Virus record (IMG/VR): IMGVR_UViG_3300043788_000065
Coordinates: 1 to 47,686 of that record
Direction: 5' to 3' (one strand)
DNA: 47,686 bases
Source: a virus
Below, piece by piece: positions 40,953-47,529 of this stretch. The position numbers and the translations under genes were made by a program. Under the pieces are notes generated by a model that was given only the letters and a program-made list of their open reading frames with translations, was not told the DNA's origin and ran no database searches. Each line of letters opens with the position of its first letter. Positions within the stretch are counted from its first letter, which is position 1.

Positions 40953-41005
40953 TTATTCTCGCATGCGCGCGAGTGCGCGCGGATCGACAACCGGGAGCAG
41001 CGCCC

Positions 41006-41194
41006 ATGCCCACCAAGTTCAGCGACACCGTCAAGGGGACGCCCGAGCGCCCCTATGTGCTCACGCACAGGCAGACCGGCGAGCGGTACGGGTACAGCGA
41101 GAAAGCGCTAGCGCGCACCCGCGACATGTACCGCCGCGTCGGCGAGCGTCTTGAGGCGCACTACACAATCGCAAAGGAGTACGAGCCGTCATGA
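41006..41194 (+). CDS. First gene of the rightward early arm, small basic protein
   Basis: 62 residues; the ATG is fixed by GGGAG at 40993-40997. Helical and basic (TPERPYVLTHRQTGERYGYSEKALARTRDMY), acidic end. Possibly nucleic-acid binding. Its stop overlaps the next gene at ATGA. Confidence 0.65.
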   Translation: MPTKFSDTVKGTPERPYVLTHRQTGERYGYSEKALARTRDMYRRVGERLEAHYTIAKEYEPS

Positions 41195-41379
41195 CCACAA
41201 CCGAATTTCTCGCCGCCTACAACCGGGCCGGGTTCTGCACCCCGCTCCTACCCTTCATGCCGGAAGCCTTCAGGGCGCCGGAGAGCGTGACCATTCAATC
41301 TTTCCTAGGCGGCGACGTGGTAGTCGCCGACAGCGCTTTCCCGGTGCGTGTGCCTTGGGGCGAGGAGTCAGCGCTTTGA
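41191..41379 (+). CDS. Unknown 62-residue early protein
   Basis: AAGGAG precedes the ATG. The N-terminal part is helical (TEFLAAYNRAGF), the rest beta-like with hydrophobic strands (VTIQSFLGGDVVVADSAF). No recognised domain. It overlaps both neighbours. Confidence 0.6.
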   Translation: MTTTEFLAAYNRAGFCTPLLPFMPEAFRAPESVTIQSFLGGDVVVADSAFPVRVPWGEESAL

Positions 41380-41726
41380 TCTGCCGGTGCAGCGCGTGCG
41401 GCGAGTACTACGACACGCGCTTTCCCGTTCTCAAGCTGCACGCGAGCGGCGCGTGCCGCACCCTTTTTAACATCGGCGGCGCGTTGGTGGCGCCTGTCGT
41501 CGGTGCATCCAACAGCCACCACGGAGATTGCAAGATGTACGTCTATCGTAAGGAGTCTGAGGGTTCCTTCGCCGTTGGGTACTTCGATCCCAACGGGGAG
41601 TGGAAGGTCGCGAGCCGCCACAACACGCGCAATGCCGCACAGCGCCGCGTCAACTACCTGAACGGCGGCACGGGCGGATCGCCGCCCCCGGTCAACGACA
41701 GCGTAACGGGGGGACGCGATAGCTAA
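41376..41726 (+). CDS. Small early protein with two possible starts
   Basis: From TTG 41376 (overlapping the previous stop, GAGGAG at 41362-41367) it encodes 116 residues. The first 53 form a possible zinc motif (ICRCSACGEYYDTRF, ACRTLF). From ATG 41535 (GGAG at 41523-41526) it encodes a 63-residue protein of a widespread small-phage type (MYVYRKESEGSFAVGYFDP, EWKVASRHNTRNAAQRRVNYLNGG). Either one fused protein or two proteins from one frame may be made. Confidence 0.6.
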   Translation: MICRCSACGEYYDTRFPVLKLHASGACRTLFNIGGALVAPVVGASNSHHGDCKMYVYRKESEGSFAVGYFDPNGEWKVASRHNTRNAAQRRVNYLNGGTGGSPPPVNDSVTGGRDS

Positions 41727-41772
41727 CCCCGCAGGGTTATGAGCGCATGCACGTTGGCAACAGCGTGCATGC
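41724..41772 (+). promoter_or_regulatory. Two tandem hairpins before the amidoligase gene
   Basis: TAACCC-CGCA-GGGTTA (41724-41739) is followed by GCATGCACG / CGTGCATGC (41745-41753 / 41764-41772; perfect 9-bp stem, 10-base loop). No T-run follows, so RNA processing or protection, or a protein-binding site, is more likely than termination. Confidence 0.6.
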
Positions 41773-41801
41773 CTGATAACCAAGCAGAGGAGTTGACGAC
41801 G

Positions 41802-43097
41802 ATGACACCCGCAGTATTTGGAGTCCTGCGGCGCGCGATCACAGCGTGCCGCTTGCGCGTTTGGAACCGCGACCGAGGGCGCGACGCTTACTACTTCCAG
41901 CGTCGAGAGGACGAGTCGAGCGGCCCGCTGCTCGCGGTCACGGACGCCGAGCGCGAGGCTTTTAACTTCGATAACCCGACGCACGTTGTAGTGAGCGGCG
42001 GGACGCTCGAATTTTTCGACAGCGAGCCGAGCTGTTGCGAGCACTGCGACGAGTGGGCGCCGCTCGACGGGTTCGCGGAGGTTCATAGGCTTGGGAGCCG
42101 TGGCAATCATAGCGTCGTCGGTACGGAAATGTGGTGCGAGCACTGTCAGATCGCCGACGCCACGCGCACAGAATCGGACGACGAGCTGTGGCGCGACTCC
42201 GACGTGGTAAGCGTCGACGGCGGCAACCGGATTGTTTCTGTCCCCTACGCTCGCGACCACTACTACCAGGACAGCGACGGCGATTGGCACAGCGAACCGC
42301 CGGGGGATTACGAAACCGACGACGCCGACGCGGAGGACTCCGGCGCGCTCTATCCCTACGGCACCAACATCTTAGGCAAGCTCGACTGGCCGGAGAACGC
42401 AAAGCGCGAGGCGCTCGTTTTCGGCGTCGAGCTGGAAGTCGAGCCAGTCGATTACAACACGCACGATCAAATCGAGCTGGCGCGCGCGCTTGGCGGACGG
42501 CGCGGCGATGGTTATATCCTCGCGGCGGACGGTTCACTCGAATACGGCGTGGAAATCATCACGCTCCCGCAGACGCTTGAGCAGCATCACACGGGCGCCG
42601 TGGTTCACTGGCGCGAAATCACAAAGCGCCTCGCGGAGAAGAAAGCGCGCAGTGGCCAAGGCACCGACAGGTGCGGCATGCACGTTCACATCAACAAACG
42701 CGCGCTGTCGGCGCTCACAGTCGGCAAGATGCTTGTCTGTGTGAACAGCGACGAAATGCGCCCGCTCGTTGAGCTGGTAGCGCAGCGCTCCGAATCGCAG
42801 TATGCGCAGCGCAAGCCGAAGAAATTCACGGACGCACTCGCCGACGACGGCACGCACTACGACGCGCTCAACATCAGCACGGAGCATGACACGCTTGAGC
42901 TGCGAATCTTTCGCGGCAACACGCGCTATTCGCGCGTCATGAAAAATCTGGAATTTGCGCACGCGCTGTGCATCTACTGCCGGGACGCGAGCATGCAAGA
43001 CGTAACTAAGCCTGAGCTGATGCGCGCTTGGATTTGCGCGCGGCCCGCGATCTACCCGCATCTGTCCAAGTACCTTACCGAACGCACCGAGGACTAA
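41802..43097 (+). CDS. Amidoligase-family (COOH-NH2 ligase) enzyme with N-terminal zinc ribbon
   Basis: 431 residues from the ATG with AGAGGAG 9 bases upstream; an ATG at 41739 adds 21 residues but lies in the hairpin region. The N-terminal part has CEHC at 79-82 and 112-115, a zinc-ribbon. The C-terminal part has the glutamine-synthetase-fold amidoligase blocks: FGVELEVE (207-214), DGSLEYGVEIIT (243-254), GMHVHIN (292-298), ELRIFRG (366-372) and a following helix. Such enzymes use ATP to form an amide on a carboxylate. A class II glutamine amidotransferase lies directly downstream. Confidence 0.82.
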   Translation: MTPAVFGVLRRAITACRLRVWNRDRGRDAYYFQRREDESSGPLLAVTDAEREAFNFDNPTHVVVSGGTLEFFDSEPSCCEHCDEWAPLDGFAEVHRLGSRGNHSVVGTEMWCEHCQIADATRTESDDELWRDSDVVSVDGGNRIVSVPYARDHYYQDSDGDWHSEPPGDYETDDADAEDSGALYPYGTNILGKLDWPENAKREALVFGVELEVEPVDYNTHDQIELARALGGRRGDGYILAADGSLEYGVEIITLPQTLEQHHTGAVVHWREITKRLAEKKARSGQGTDRCGMHVHINKRALSALTVGKMLVCVNSDEMRPLVELVAQRSESQYAQRKPKKFTDALADDGTHYDALNISTEHDTLELRIFRGNTRYSRVMKNLEFAHALCIYCRDASMQDVTKPELMRAWICARPAIYPHLSKYLTERTED

Positions 43098-43102
43098 CCA
43101 AC

Positions 43103-44083
43103 ATGTGCCTTATCGCATTTGTTCCAAAGGGCGCGGCGATCCCGCGCGACATTTTCAATCACGCTGGCCGGATCAACGACGATGGCTACGGCGTGATGAG
43201 CGTAGAGCGTGGCGTCGAGCGCTTTTACGGGCGCAAGGCGAAGAAACGCGCCCGGCGCTACTCTGAGCTGTTGAGCGGCGAAGGCATCCCGCACGCGGTG
43301 CATATGCGCTACGCGACGCACGGGCGCCCATCGCTTGAGCTGTGCCACCCGTTCACTACCAAAGGCGAACACCCGGCGCACGTCATGCACAACGGTGTGT
43401 TGCATGAGCTGACAGCGTTCACTAGCGCCACGGAGAGTGACACATCGCTCTTTGTCGACATGCTCGATGACGTGCCCGCGCCTGTCGCCCCAGGTGAGGA
43501 CTCGCCTTACTGGGGGATGGTGCGCGAGCTGATCGGCACCGATAACCGTATGGTCGTGCTGCACGGGGAGAGCTTCTTTATCCTCAACGAGAAGCAAGGC
43601 ACATGGCGCGACGGTGTTTGGTACTCCAACGCCTACAGCTTGCCGCACACCTACGACGACAGCGGATGGGATGATTGGCTCGCCAAGCGTCGCGAGAGCG
43701 CGCTTATCCCGTTCAATGAGCCGTACAACACGCCAGTCGGACAGACGTACGACTTGCGGCCCGAGTCCACCGCAGGCGATTACGGGTACGCCATCGGCAA
43801 GCGCTATAACCCGGTGTTGCTGCGGTGGGAGTACCCGCACGACAAGGTGCCGATGCCGAGCGGCCCGACGCTCGATGCGGACCCGCTGACGATTGACGAG
43901 CTGCGGATGCTGCGCGAGCTGGACATGGCCGACGACTACTACGACGCCGACCACGACACGCGAGCCACCATGCGCGCGGAACTGCGCGCCATGATGACGC
44001 CCGACGATGAGGATTACGCACTGAGCGAAGCAGAGTCGGAAGGCATGTTGCCCGCGTGGGGAACTGTTAGGGAGAGCGAGTAA
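43103..44083 (+). CDS. Class II glutamine amidotransferase
   Basis: 326 residues starting MCLIAF, so Cys2 becomes the N-terminal nucleophile after Met removal; GAGGA precedes the ATG. Ntn-hydrolase signatures: GRINDDGYGVMSV (22-34), HMRYATHG (67-74), CHPF, the MHNGVL oxyanion motif (95-100) and ESDTS with D113. The C-terminal 150 residues are unlike standard family members and acidic. It would release ammonia from glutamine for the adjacent amidoligase, a pairing described for amidoligase operons in bacteria and phages (Aravind group). Confidence 0.87.
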   Translation: MCLIAFVPKGAAIPRDIFNHAGRINDDGYGVMSVERGVERFYGRKAKKRARRYSELLSGEGIPHAVHMRYATHGRPSLELCHPFTTKGEHPAHVMHNGVLHELTAFTSATESDTSLFVDMLDDVPAPVAPGEDSPYWGMVRELIGTDNRMVVLHGESFFILNEKQGTWRDGVWYSNAYSLPHTYDDSGWDDWLAKRRESALIPFNEPYNTPVGQTYDLRPESTAGDYGYAIGKRYNPVLLRWEYPHDKVPMPSGPTLDADPLTIDELRMLRELDMADDYYDADHDTRATMRAELRAMMTPDDEDYALSEAESEGMLPAWGTVRESE

Positions 44084-44085
44084 CC

Positions 44086-44208
44086 ATGACACACGGAACA
44101 TGCAACACGCCGAGCGCTGCCGCCCTTTGGGCAGCGCTCGCGCTGATTCTCACCGGCGCACCCGCCGTTATCATCTGCCTGATCTGGGAGGTTTCGCGTC
44201 ATGCCTAG
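44086..44208 (+). CDS. Tiny single-TM protein
   Basis: 40 residues with a membrane helix (LWAALALILTGAPAVIICLIW) and a short basic end. The GAGAGCGAG before the preceding stop may supply the ribosome site. It overlaps the next gene by eight bases. It could anchor a partner of the amidoligase pair to the membrane, but only the position suggests that. Confidence 0.5.
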   Translation: MTHGTCNTPSAAALWAALALILTGAPAVIICLIWEVSRHA

Positions 44209-44638
44209 CGAGCGTAGGACTTTCGGCTTTCAGAACGGATGCACCTGCGACGATTGCGCGGGCATCCAAACGTGGTTGCGGCAAGTTGTCGGGCGGGAAA
44301 TTTTCTCTCGCTTCTCGCATCGCGGCGACATTGAAGTCCGCGAAGATGTGCTCACCTACGAGACACAGCCGCCAATGGTCTCGCATCTGCAATTGCGCGA
44401 CCGCACGAGCGGAGATATTTTCGAGTGGTACAGTTCGCCGGGCGCGAGAGTTGAACCCTACAGCGGCGGACAGTATGGGTTAAGTCTCTATCCGTCGCGA
44501 GCGCAACTACCGTCGGGTCTCTACGCGAGCGGCGCTGAAGCGGTCGCGCATGCGCTTGGCACGCCGCCGCGCCGCGTTCGCCGCTCACGCGCCCCGTGGC
44601 GCGCAAACGTCGACGTTGCCATGCCGCTCCCGGAGTAA
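44201..44638 (+). CDS. Unknown early protein with C-x-C-x2-C motif
   Basis: 145 residues. N-terminal NGCTCDDCAGIQTWLRQ suggests metal binding; the centre is beta-rich (MVSHLQLRDRTSGDIFEWY), and the tail is Arg-rich. GGGAGG lies 11 bases upstream. No recognised family. It belongs to the amidoligase operon by spacing. Confidence 0.6.
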   Translation: MPSERRTFGFQNGCTCDDCAGIQTWLRQVVGREIFSRFSHRGDIEVREDVLTYETQPPMVSHLQLRDRTSGDIFEWYSSPGARVEPYSGGQYGLSLYPSRAQLPSGLYASGAEAVAHALGTPPRRVRRSRAPWRANVDVAMPLPE

Positions 44639-44640
44639 CC

Positions 44641-45189
44641 ATGCCAGCAGCATCAACACACGACTTCCCGGTGTGCCCGCCGCAAGCGGTGCAGGTGCGC
44701 TCGCTGCCGAACGGACGCGAGCTGTGGCGCACCCGCGCGTGTCGCCCCGAGCGGTGGCATTACCGCGAGAATCGGTGCAATTGCCGAATCGCGGAGCGCT
44801 TCCGTTTTGAGGATTTCGTGAGCGTGCGCCAGTGGCGCGTCGATCCGGTGGCCGAACCGCCACCGCGCCAGTCGCGTCCGCCGCAGGTTCCGATTCGCTA
44901 TATGGACACGCCGATTGTACTTGCCGACGTGGTGGACGCGGTAAGTCCGCGCCTCACCTGGAATGTCTACAGAGATTACTTTAACGGACCACCGCCCGCG
45001 CCGGAGCCGCGAACCGGCACGGAGATCGCGCAGCGAGCGTGGCGCACAGTAGACGACTACGCTGCGCGCATGCAGGAAGAAATGATCCGCTCGCTGCGCT
45101 TGTCGCCATCGGTTTACGAGCGTTACGCTATGAAACCGCGTAAGCGCAAATGGCGCGAAGTTACCCCCATGCCGCTACCCGGAGATTGA
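44641..45189 (+). CDS. Unknown early protein with N-terminal cysteines
   Basis: 182 residues from the ATG following a GGAG site (44632-44635). The first 50 residues hold several cysteines (VCPPQAV, RACRPERW, NRCNCRI). The rest is Arg- and Pro-rich with a helical end. No known domain. Three bases follow the previous stop, so it is co-transcribed. Confidence 0.6.
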   Translation: MPAASTHDFPVCPPQAVQVRSLPNGRELWRTRACRPERWHYRENRCNCRIAERFRFEDFVSVRQWRVDPVAEPPPRQSRPPQVPIRYMDTPIVLADVVDAVSPRLTWNVYRDYFNGPPPAPEPRTGTEIAQRAWRTVDDYAARMQEEMIRSLRLSPSVYERYAMKPRKRKWREVTPMPLPGD

Positions 45190-45193
45190 GCTT

Positions 45194-45307
45194 ATGACCT
45201 ACCTGACGCTGATCGCGGTCGCGCTGCTTGTCGGCGCTCCGCTGTGTTGGTTCCTGAATACGTGGCGCCGCGTGCGCGGTGCGCTGCCCGTGCGGTGGCG
45301 CCCGTGA
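45194..45307 (+). CDS. Tiny single-TM protein
   Basis: 37 residues: a hydrophobic helix (TLIAVALLVGAPLCWFL) followed by a strongly basic tail (RRVRG, RWRP), so a cytoplasmic C-terminus is likely. GGAG lies 9 bases upstream. Its stop overlaps the lipoprotein GTG start. Confidence 0.5.
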   Translation: MTYLTLIAVALLVGAPLCWFLNTWRRVRGALPVRWRP

Positions 45308-45510
45308 TCCGCGCGCTGCTGGCTGTACTCCTCGCCGCCGTCACGGGATGCAGCGCTTTTGATGAAACGGACTGCGCTAACTATCAGGATCACTTAACGA
45401 CGTATCGACTTTGTTTGCAGGACGCGCACTGCCGACTCACCGCCAATGAGTACCACGACTACCTGTGGATGCTCGATCACGCGAAACGAGTATGCCATGA
45501 CTACCCTTAG
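45304..45510 (+). CDS. Cysteine-rich lipoprotein
   Basis: 68 residues from GTG. A signal peptide (IRALLAVLLAAVTG) ends in a lipobox V-T-G-C with C16 lipidated. The mature part is small with C24, C37, C43 and C64, which could form two disulphides in the periplasm. Residue +2 is Ser, favouring outer-membrane sorting. Small phage lipoproteins expressed early can block receptors (T5 Llp is an example), so superinfection exclusion is a reasonable hypothesis but not shown. Confidence 0.75.
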   Translation: MIRALLAVLLAAVTGCSAFDETDCANYQDHLTTYRLCLQDAHCRLTANEYHDYLWMLDHAKRVCHDYP

Positions 45511-45640
45511 CGCAATGCCCGACTGGGTGCCCGGCGCCTACATCCGCACCGACGTTGTGCGCGCTGTGCGCCGCTGGTGGCAGCGCTCCGCGCCGGTTCA
45601 CGTCATGCGCACCTGCGAGCGGTGGAGCGCCTTACCGTGA
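45497..45640 (+). CDS. Small basic early protein
   Basis: 47 residues, Trp/Arg-rich (RAVRRWWQRSAPVHVM), overlapping the lipoprotein end by 14 bases and the next start at GTGA. No recognised domain; the ribosome site is weak. Confidence 0.45.
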   Translation: MTTLSAMPDWVPGAYIRTDVVRAVRRWWQRSAPVHVMRTCERWSALP

Positions 45641-45825
45641 GGCGCCGCCGCGATCTTAGGCCCCGCACCGCTCGCGACGTTGAGCGCGATTTGCAGCGCT
45701 GCGACGCGGAGCTTATGAACGCCCCGCGCCCCTCGCGTCAGTTCCGCTCGCTTGTGCTGCGCCGACAGGCGCTCGCGCTCGAGCTGGCGCTTACTACGGG
45801 CGCGCTTTCGATGGGGAGTCTTTAG
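45637..45825 (+). CDS. Small basic helical early protein
   Basis: 62 residues from a GTG overlapping the previous stop. Arg-rich start (RRRRDLRPRTARDVERDL) and helical body (SLVLRRQALALELALTTG). Possibly nucleic-acid or protein binding. Last gene before a small intergenic region. Confidence 0.5.
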   Translation: MRRRRDLRPRTARDVERDLQRCDAELMNAPRPSRQFRSLVLRRQALALELALTTGALSMGSL

Positions 45826-45932
45826 TTTCCGGTCGATAACTACTCCGTTCGGTACCGCACATACGGCGTGTCGCCAGACTGTTAGGCTTCGCGCTGTTAG
45901 ATGTTAGAAAACCAGTAACGGAGGATTTGTCT
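45826..45932 (+). promoter_or_regulatory. Intergenic region with three TGTTAG repeats
   Basis: About 107 bases without a gene. TGTTAG occurs at 45880-45885, 45895-45900 and 45902-45907, just before a strong GGAGGA site (45920-45925). The words may be operator half-sites or part of an unrecognised promoter. No good -35/-10 pair was found. Confidence 0.45.
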
Positions 45933-46580
45933 ATGGATATTGAAGCAAAAGGCTATGTAGCCACCCCGAAGGACGTGGACGCGCTGACGCGCTCGCTTTT
46001 GAGCGCCGAGCAGGCGCTGTCAGGAGGGCGCACAACGTATATGCGTGCGCTCATCGCCACGACGCAGAAGGATCTAGGCGTGGCGCTGCGCGTGCGGACG
46101 CCTCGCAAGATCCCGCGTCTGACGCCCGAGGAAACGCTCGTGCAAATGGACGCGCTGACGGCCACGCACGAGCGTTTCTACGCGGTCGTGTTGAAGGTGT
46201 GCGCGGAGGACGGCGCCAAGAGCCGTGAGCTTAACCGGCGCAGTAACTTCGCTCGCACGGCGCTCTATGCCGTAAGGACGTGGACGCGCGCAGGCAATGA
46301 CCTGACGGCACTCGCGGCTGGCCGCGTGACAAAGGCATCGCTGCGTGTCACTGGGCGCAAGAGCGCGAAGCCGCCGAGTCCGGCGCGTCTGCGCAGTCGC
46401 GTTGAGCGCGACTGTAAGCGCGTCATGGCGTCGATCCTGGCGCTGGCTGAGACGGACAGAGATAAAGCCCGCGTCGAGGTCCGCGCGCTCCTTGCGCAAC
46501 TTGAGGCGCTCGAAGGCACGGCGACACTTCGCCGCGCAATTCGCCCGGCAACGGGAGAGGCGCAACATAACGGTGCGTAG
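45933..46580 (+). CDS. Unknown early protein, separately transcribed
   Basis: 215 residues from the ATG seven bases after GGAGGA; a TTG two codons earlier is less likely. Almost wholly helical and basic, without HTH or catalytic motif (ALTRSLLSAEQAL, LRSRVERDCKRVMASIL, KARVEVRALLAQLEALEG). It is isolated by the TGTTAG region in front and a strong terminator behind, so it seems to be made in a controlled, possibly high, amount. Function unknown. Confidence 0.7.
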   Translation: MDIEAKGYVATPKDVDALTRSLLSAEQALSGGRTTYMRALIATTQKDLGVALRVRTPRKIPRLTPEETLVQMDALTATHERFYAVVLKVCAEDGAKSRELNRRSNFARTALYAVRTWTRAGNDLTALAAGRVTKASLRVTGRKSAKPPSPARLRSRVERDCKRVMASILALAETDRDKARVEVRALLAQLEALEGTATLRRAIRPATGEAQHNGA

Positions 46581-46630
46581 TGCCCGCTAGGCACTCTAGG
46601 GGCCGCGCCTCTTGCGCGGCCCTTTTCTTT
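46579..46630 (+). terminator. Strong intrinsic terminator preceded by a small hairpin
   Basis: AGTGCC-CGCTA-GGCACT (46579-46595) overlaps the stop codon. A perfect 9-bp stem, GGGCCGCGC (46600-46608) / GCGCGGCCC (46614-46622), follows with loop CTCTT and then TTTTCTTT. A classic rightward rho-independent terminator. Confidence 0.9.
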
Positions 46631-46650
46631 GGGGTACGTTCTGCGCTCAT

Positions 46651-46872
46651 ATGGCTGCTGCGTTCGCGCTTCGGGAAATGACACACTGCCGAGTGTGCAA
46701 GCATGAGCTGCCCCACGCGCGGCGATTCGTAGGAACGTGCAGCGAGACGTGCTACCGCACGTCGCTGCGGACAGTGACGCAATCCGACGTGCGCAGCAAC
46801 GGCGACCACTTCGGCGTGCGGATCGGTGAAGGCTGCTATTACACACCCAAAGGCAACAGAGCGTGCGAGTAA
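46651..46872 (+). CDS. Small zinc-finger protein
   Basis: 73 residues. HCRVCKHELPHARRF...TCSETC gives C-x2-C / C-x3-C; the C-terminal part is polar. No clear ribosome site; an alternative ATG lies at 46678. It overlaps the next gene at TAATG. As the first gene after a strong terminator, it needs its own promoter, which I could not identify. Confidence 0.5.
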   Translation: MAAAFALREMTHCRVCKHELPHARRFVGTCSETCYRTSLRTVTQSDVRSNGDHFGVRIGEGCYYTPKGNRACE

Positions 46873-47207
46873 TGCAGGAAATCGGCTTCAAGCACAAACG
46901 GATCGGCAACGACCGCTTCAGGATCAGCGTGAGTTACGCGGGCCGCTCGCATGACTTCGACTGGTACGAGGCGCCGGGTGTCACCGGGCGCGCGGCGCCT
47001 CCGCAGCAGCGCAAGGTGCTTACCTTCCTGGCGCTTACCGTCGCGACCAGTCACATGCCTTTCGACACCTGGCGCGAGGACGTGGGCGTGGATGACACGC
47101 GCACCGCGCGAGAGCTGCACGCGCGCGAGCAGAAGAAAGCCGAGCACATCCGCGATCTCTTTGGCCCCGACGTGCGCGACCTGATGCGCCAGTACTGCGA
47201 CGCATGA
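46872..47207 (+). CDS. Unknown early protein
   Basis: 111 residues from the ATG that overlaps the upstream stop (TAATG). The N-terminal half is beta-rich (KHKRIGNDRFRISVSYAG, HDFDWYEAPG), the C-terminal half helical and charged (ARELHAREQKKAEHIRDLF). No known motif. Overlaps the next gene at ATGA. Confidence 0.65.
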   Translation: MQEIGFKHKRIGNDRFRISVSYAGRSHDFDWYEAPGVTGRAAPPQQRKVLTFLALTVATSHMPFDTWREDVGVDDTRTARELHAREQKKAEHIRDLFGPDVRDLMRQYCDA

Positions 47208-47320
47208 ACGACTTGGAGCTGATGTGGGACGTGGGCGTTGTCGCGCTCATGCTGATTATCCTGGCGCCAGTGATGTGCGGGCTGATACGGATTTGGCTCG
47301 AATGGAAGCTCTACAAGTGA
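47204..47320 (+). CDS. Tiny single-TM protein
   Basis: 38 residues: acidic N-terminus, a membrane helix (VGVVALMLIILAPVMCGLIRIW) and a basic C-terminus, predicting C-inside topology. Coupled by ATGA and GTGA to its neighbours. Function unknown. Confidence 0.55.
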   Translation: MNDLELMWDVGVVALMLIILAPVMCGLIRIWLEWKLYK

Positions 47321-47517
47321 ACAGCATACGCCACGACATGGAGGAGCTAGTCGCTGAGGTCGAGCGCCAAGGGTGGCGCGTCGAGAGACGCAAAGGCTCG
47401 TATGCGATGTACTCGCCCGATGGCAAGACCATAGTTTCCGCAGCCCTAACCCCGTCTGATCACCGCGCGATAAGGAACGTCAGAGCGTACTTGCGACGCG
47501 GCGGCTTTCGGGGTTAG
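47317..47517 (+). CDS. HicA-like small protein lacking the catalytic histidine
   Basis: 66 residues from GTG. The double-stranded RNA-binding-like HicA fold is suggested by LVAEVERQGWRVERRKGSYAMYSPDG, a P-x2-H-x-A-I segment and a final helix ending LRRGGF. In HicA toxins the strand reads K-G-S-H; here it is KGSY, so mRNA interferase activity is probably lost. No HicB partner is adjacent. HicA-like solitary proteins occur in phages and may be RNA binding. Confidence 0.6.
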   Translation: MNSIRHDMEELVAEVERQGWRVERRKGSYAMYSPDGKTIVSAALTPSDHRAIRNVRAYLRRGGFRG

Positions 47518-47529
47518 GATTGCATCGCC

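Larger units (their letters stand above)
40257..41005. promoter_or_regulatory. Intergenic hub between the divergent arms
   Basis: About 750 bases with no convincing gene, lower in GC than the genes around it. It holds, left to right: a tandem 27/28-base direct repeat, two GTTGAA-N6-TTCAAC palindromes, a sigma-54-like element, clusters of GTCAGG/CTGACA words, a second sigma-54-like element and a GCGCGC hairpin just before the first rightward gene. A weak leftward -10 (CATAAT, 40472-40467) and a rightward TTGACC (40901-40906) with a 17-base spacer are also present. It could control both arms or hold a replication origin. Confidence 0.7.

Noticed and set aside
40744-41154. 136-codon + strand frame across the promoter region
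   Set aside because: It overlaps the second sigma-54-like element and the gene at 41006 in another frame, which has a proper ribosome site.
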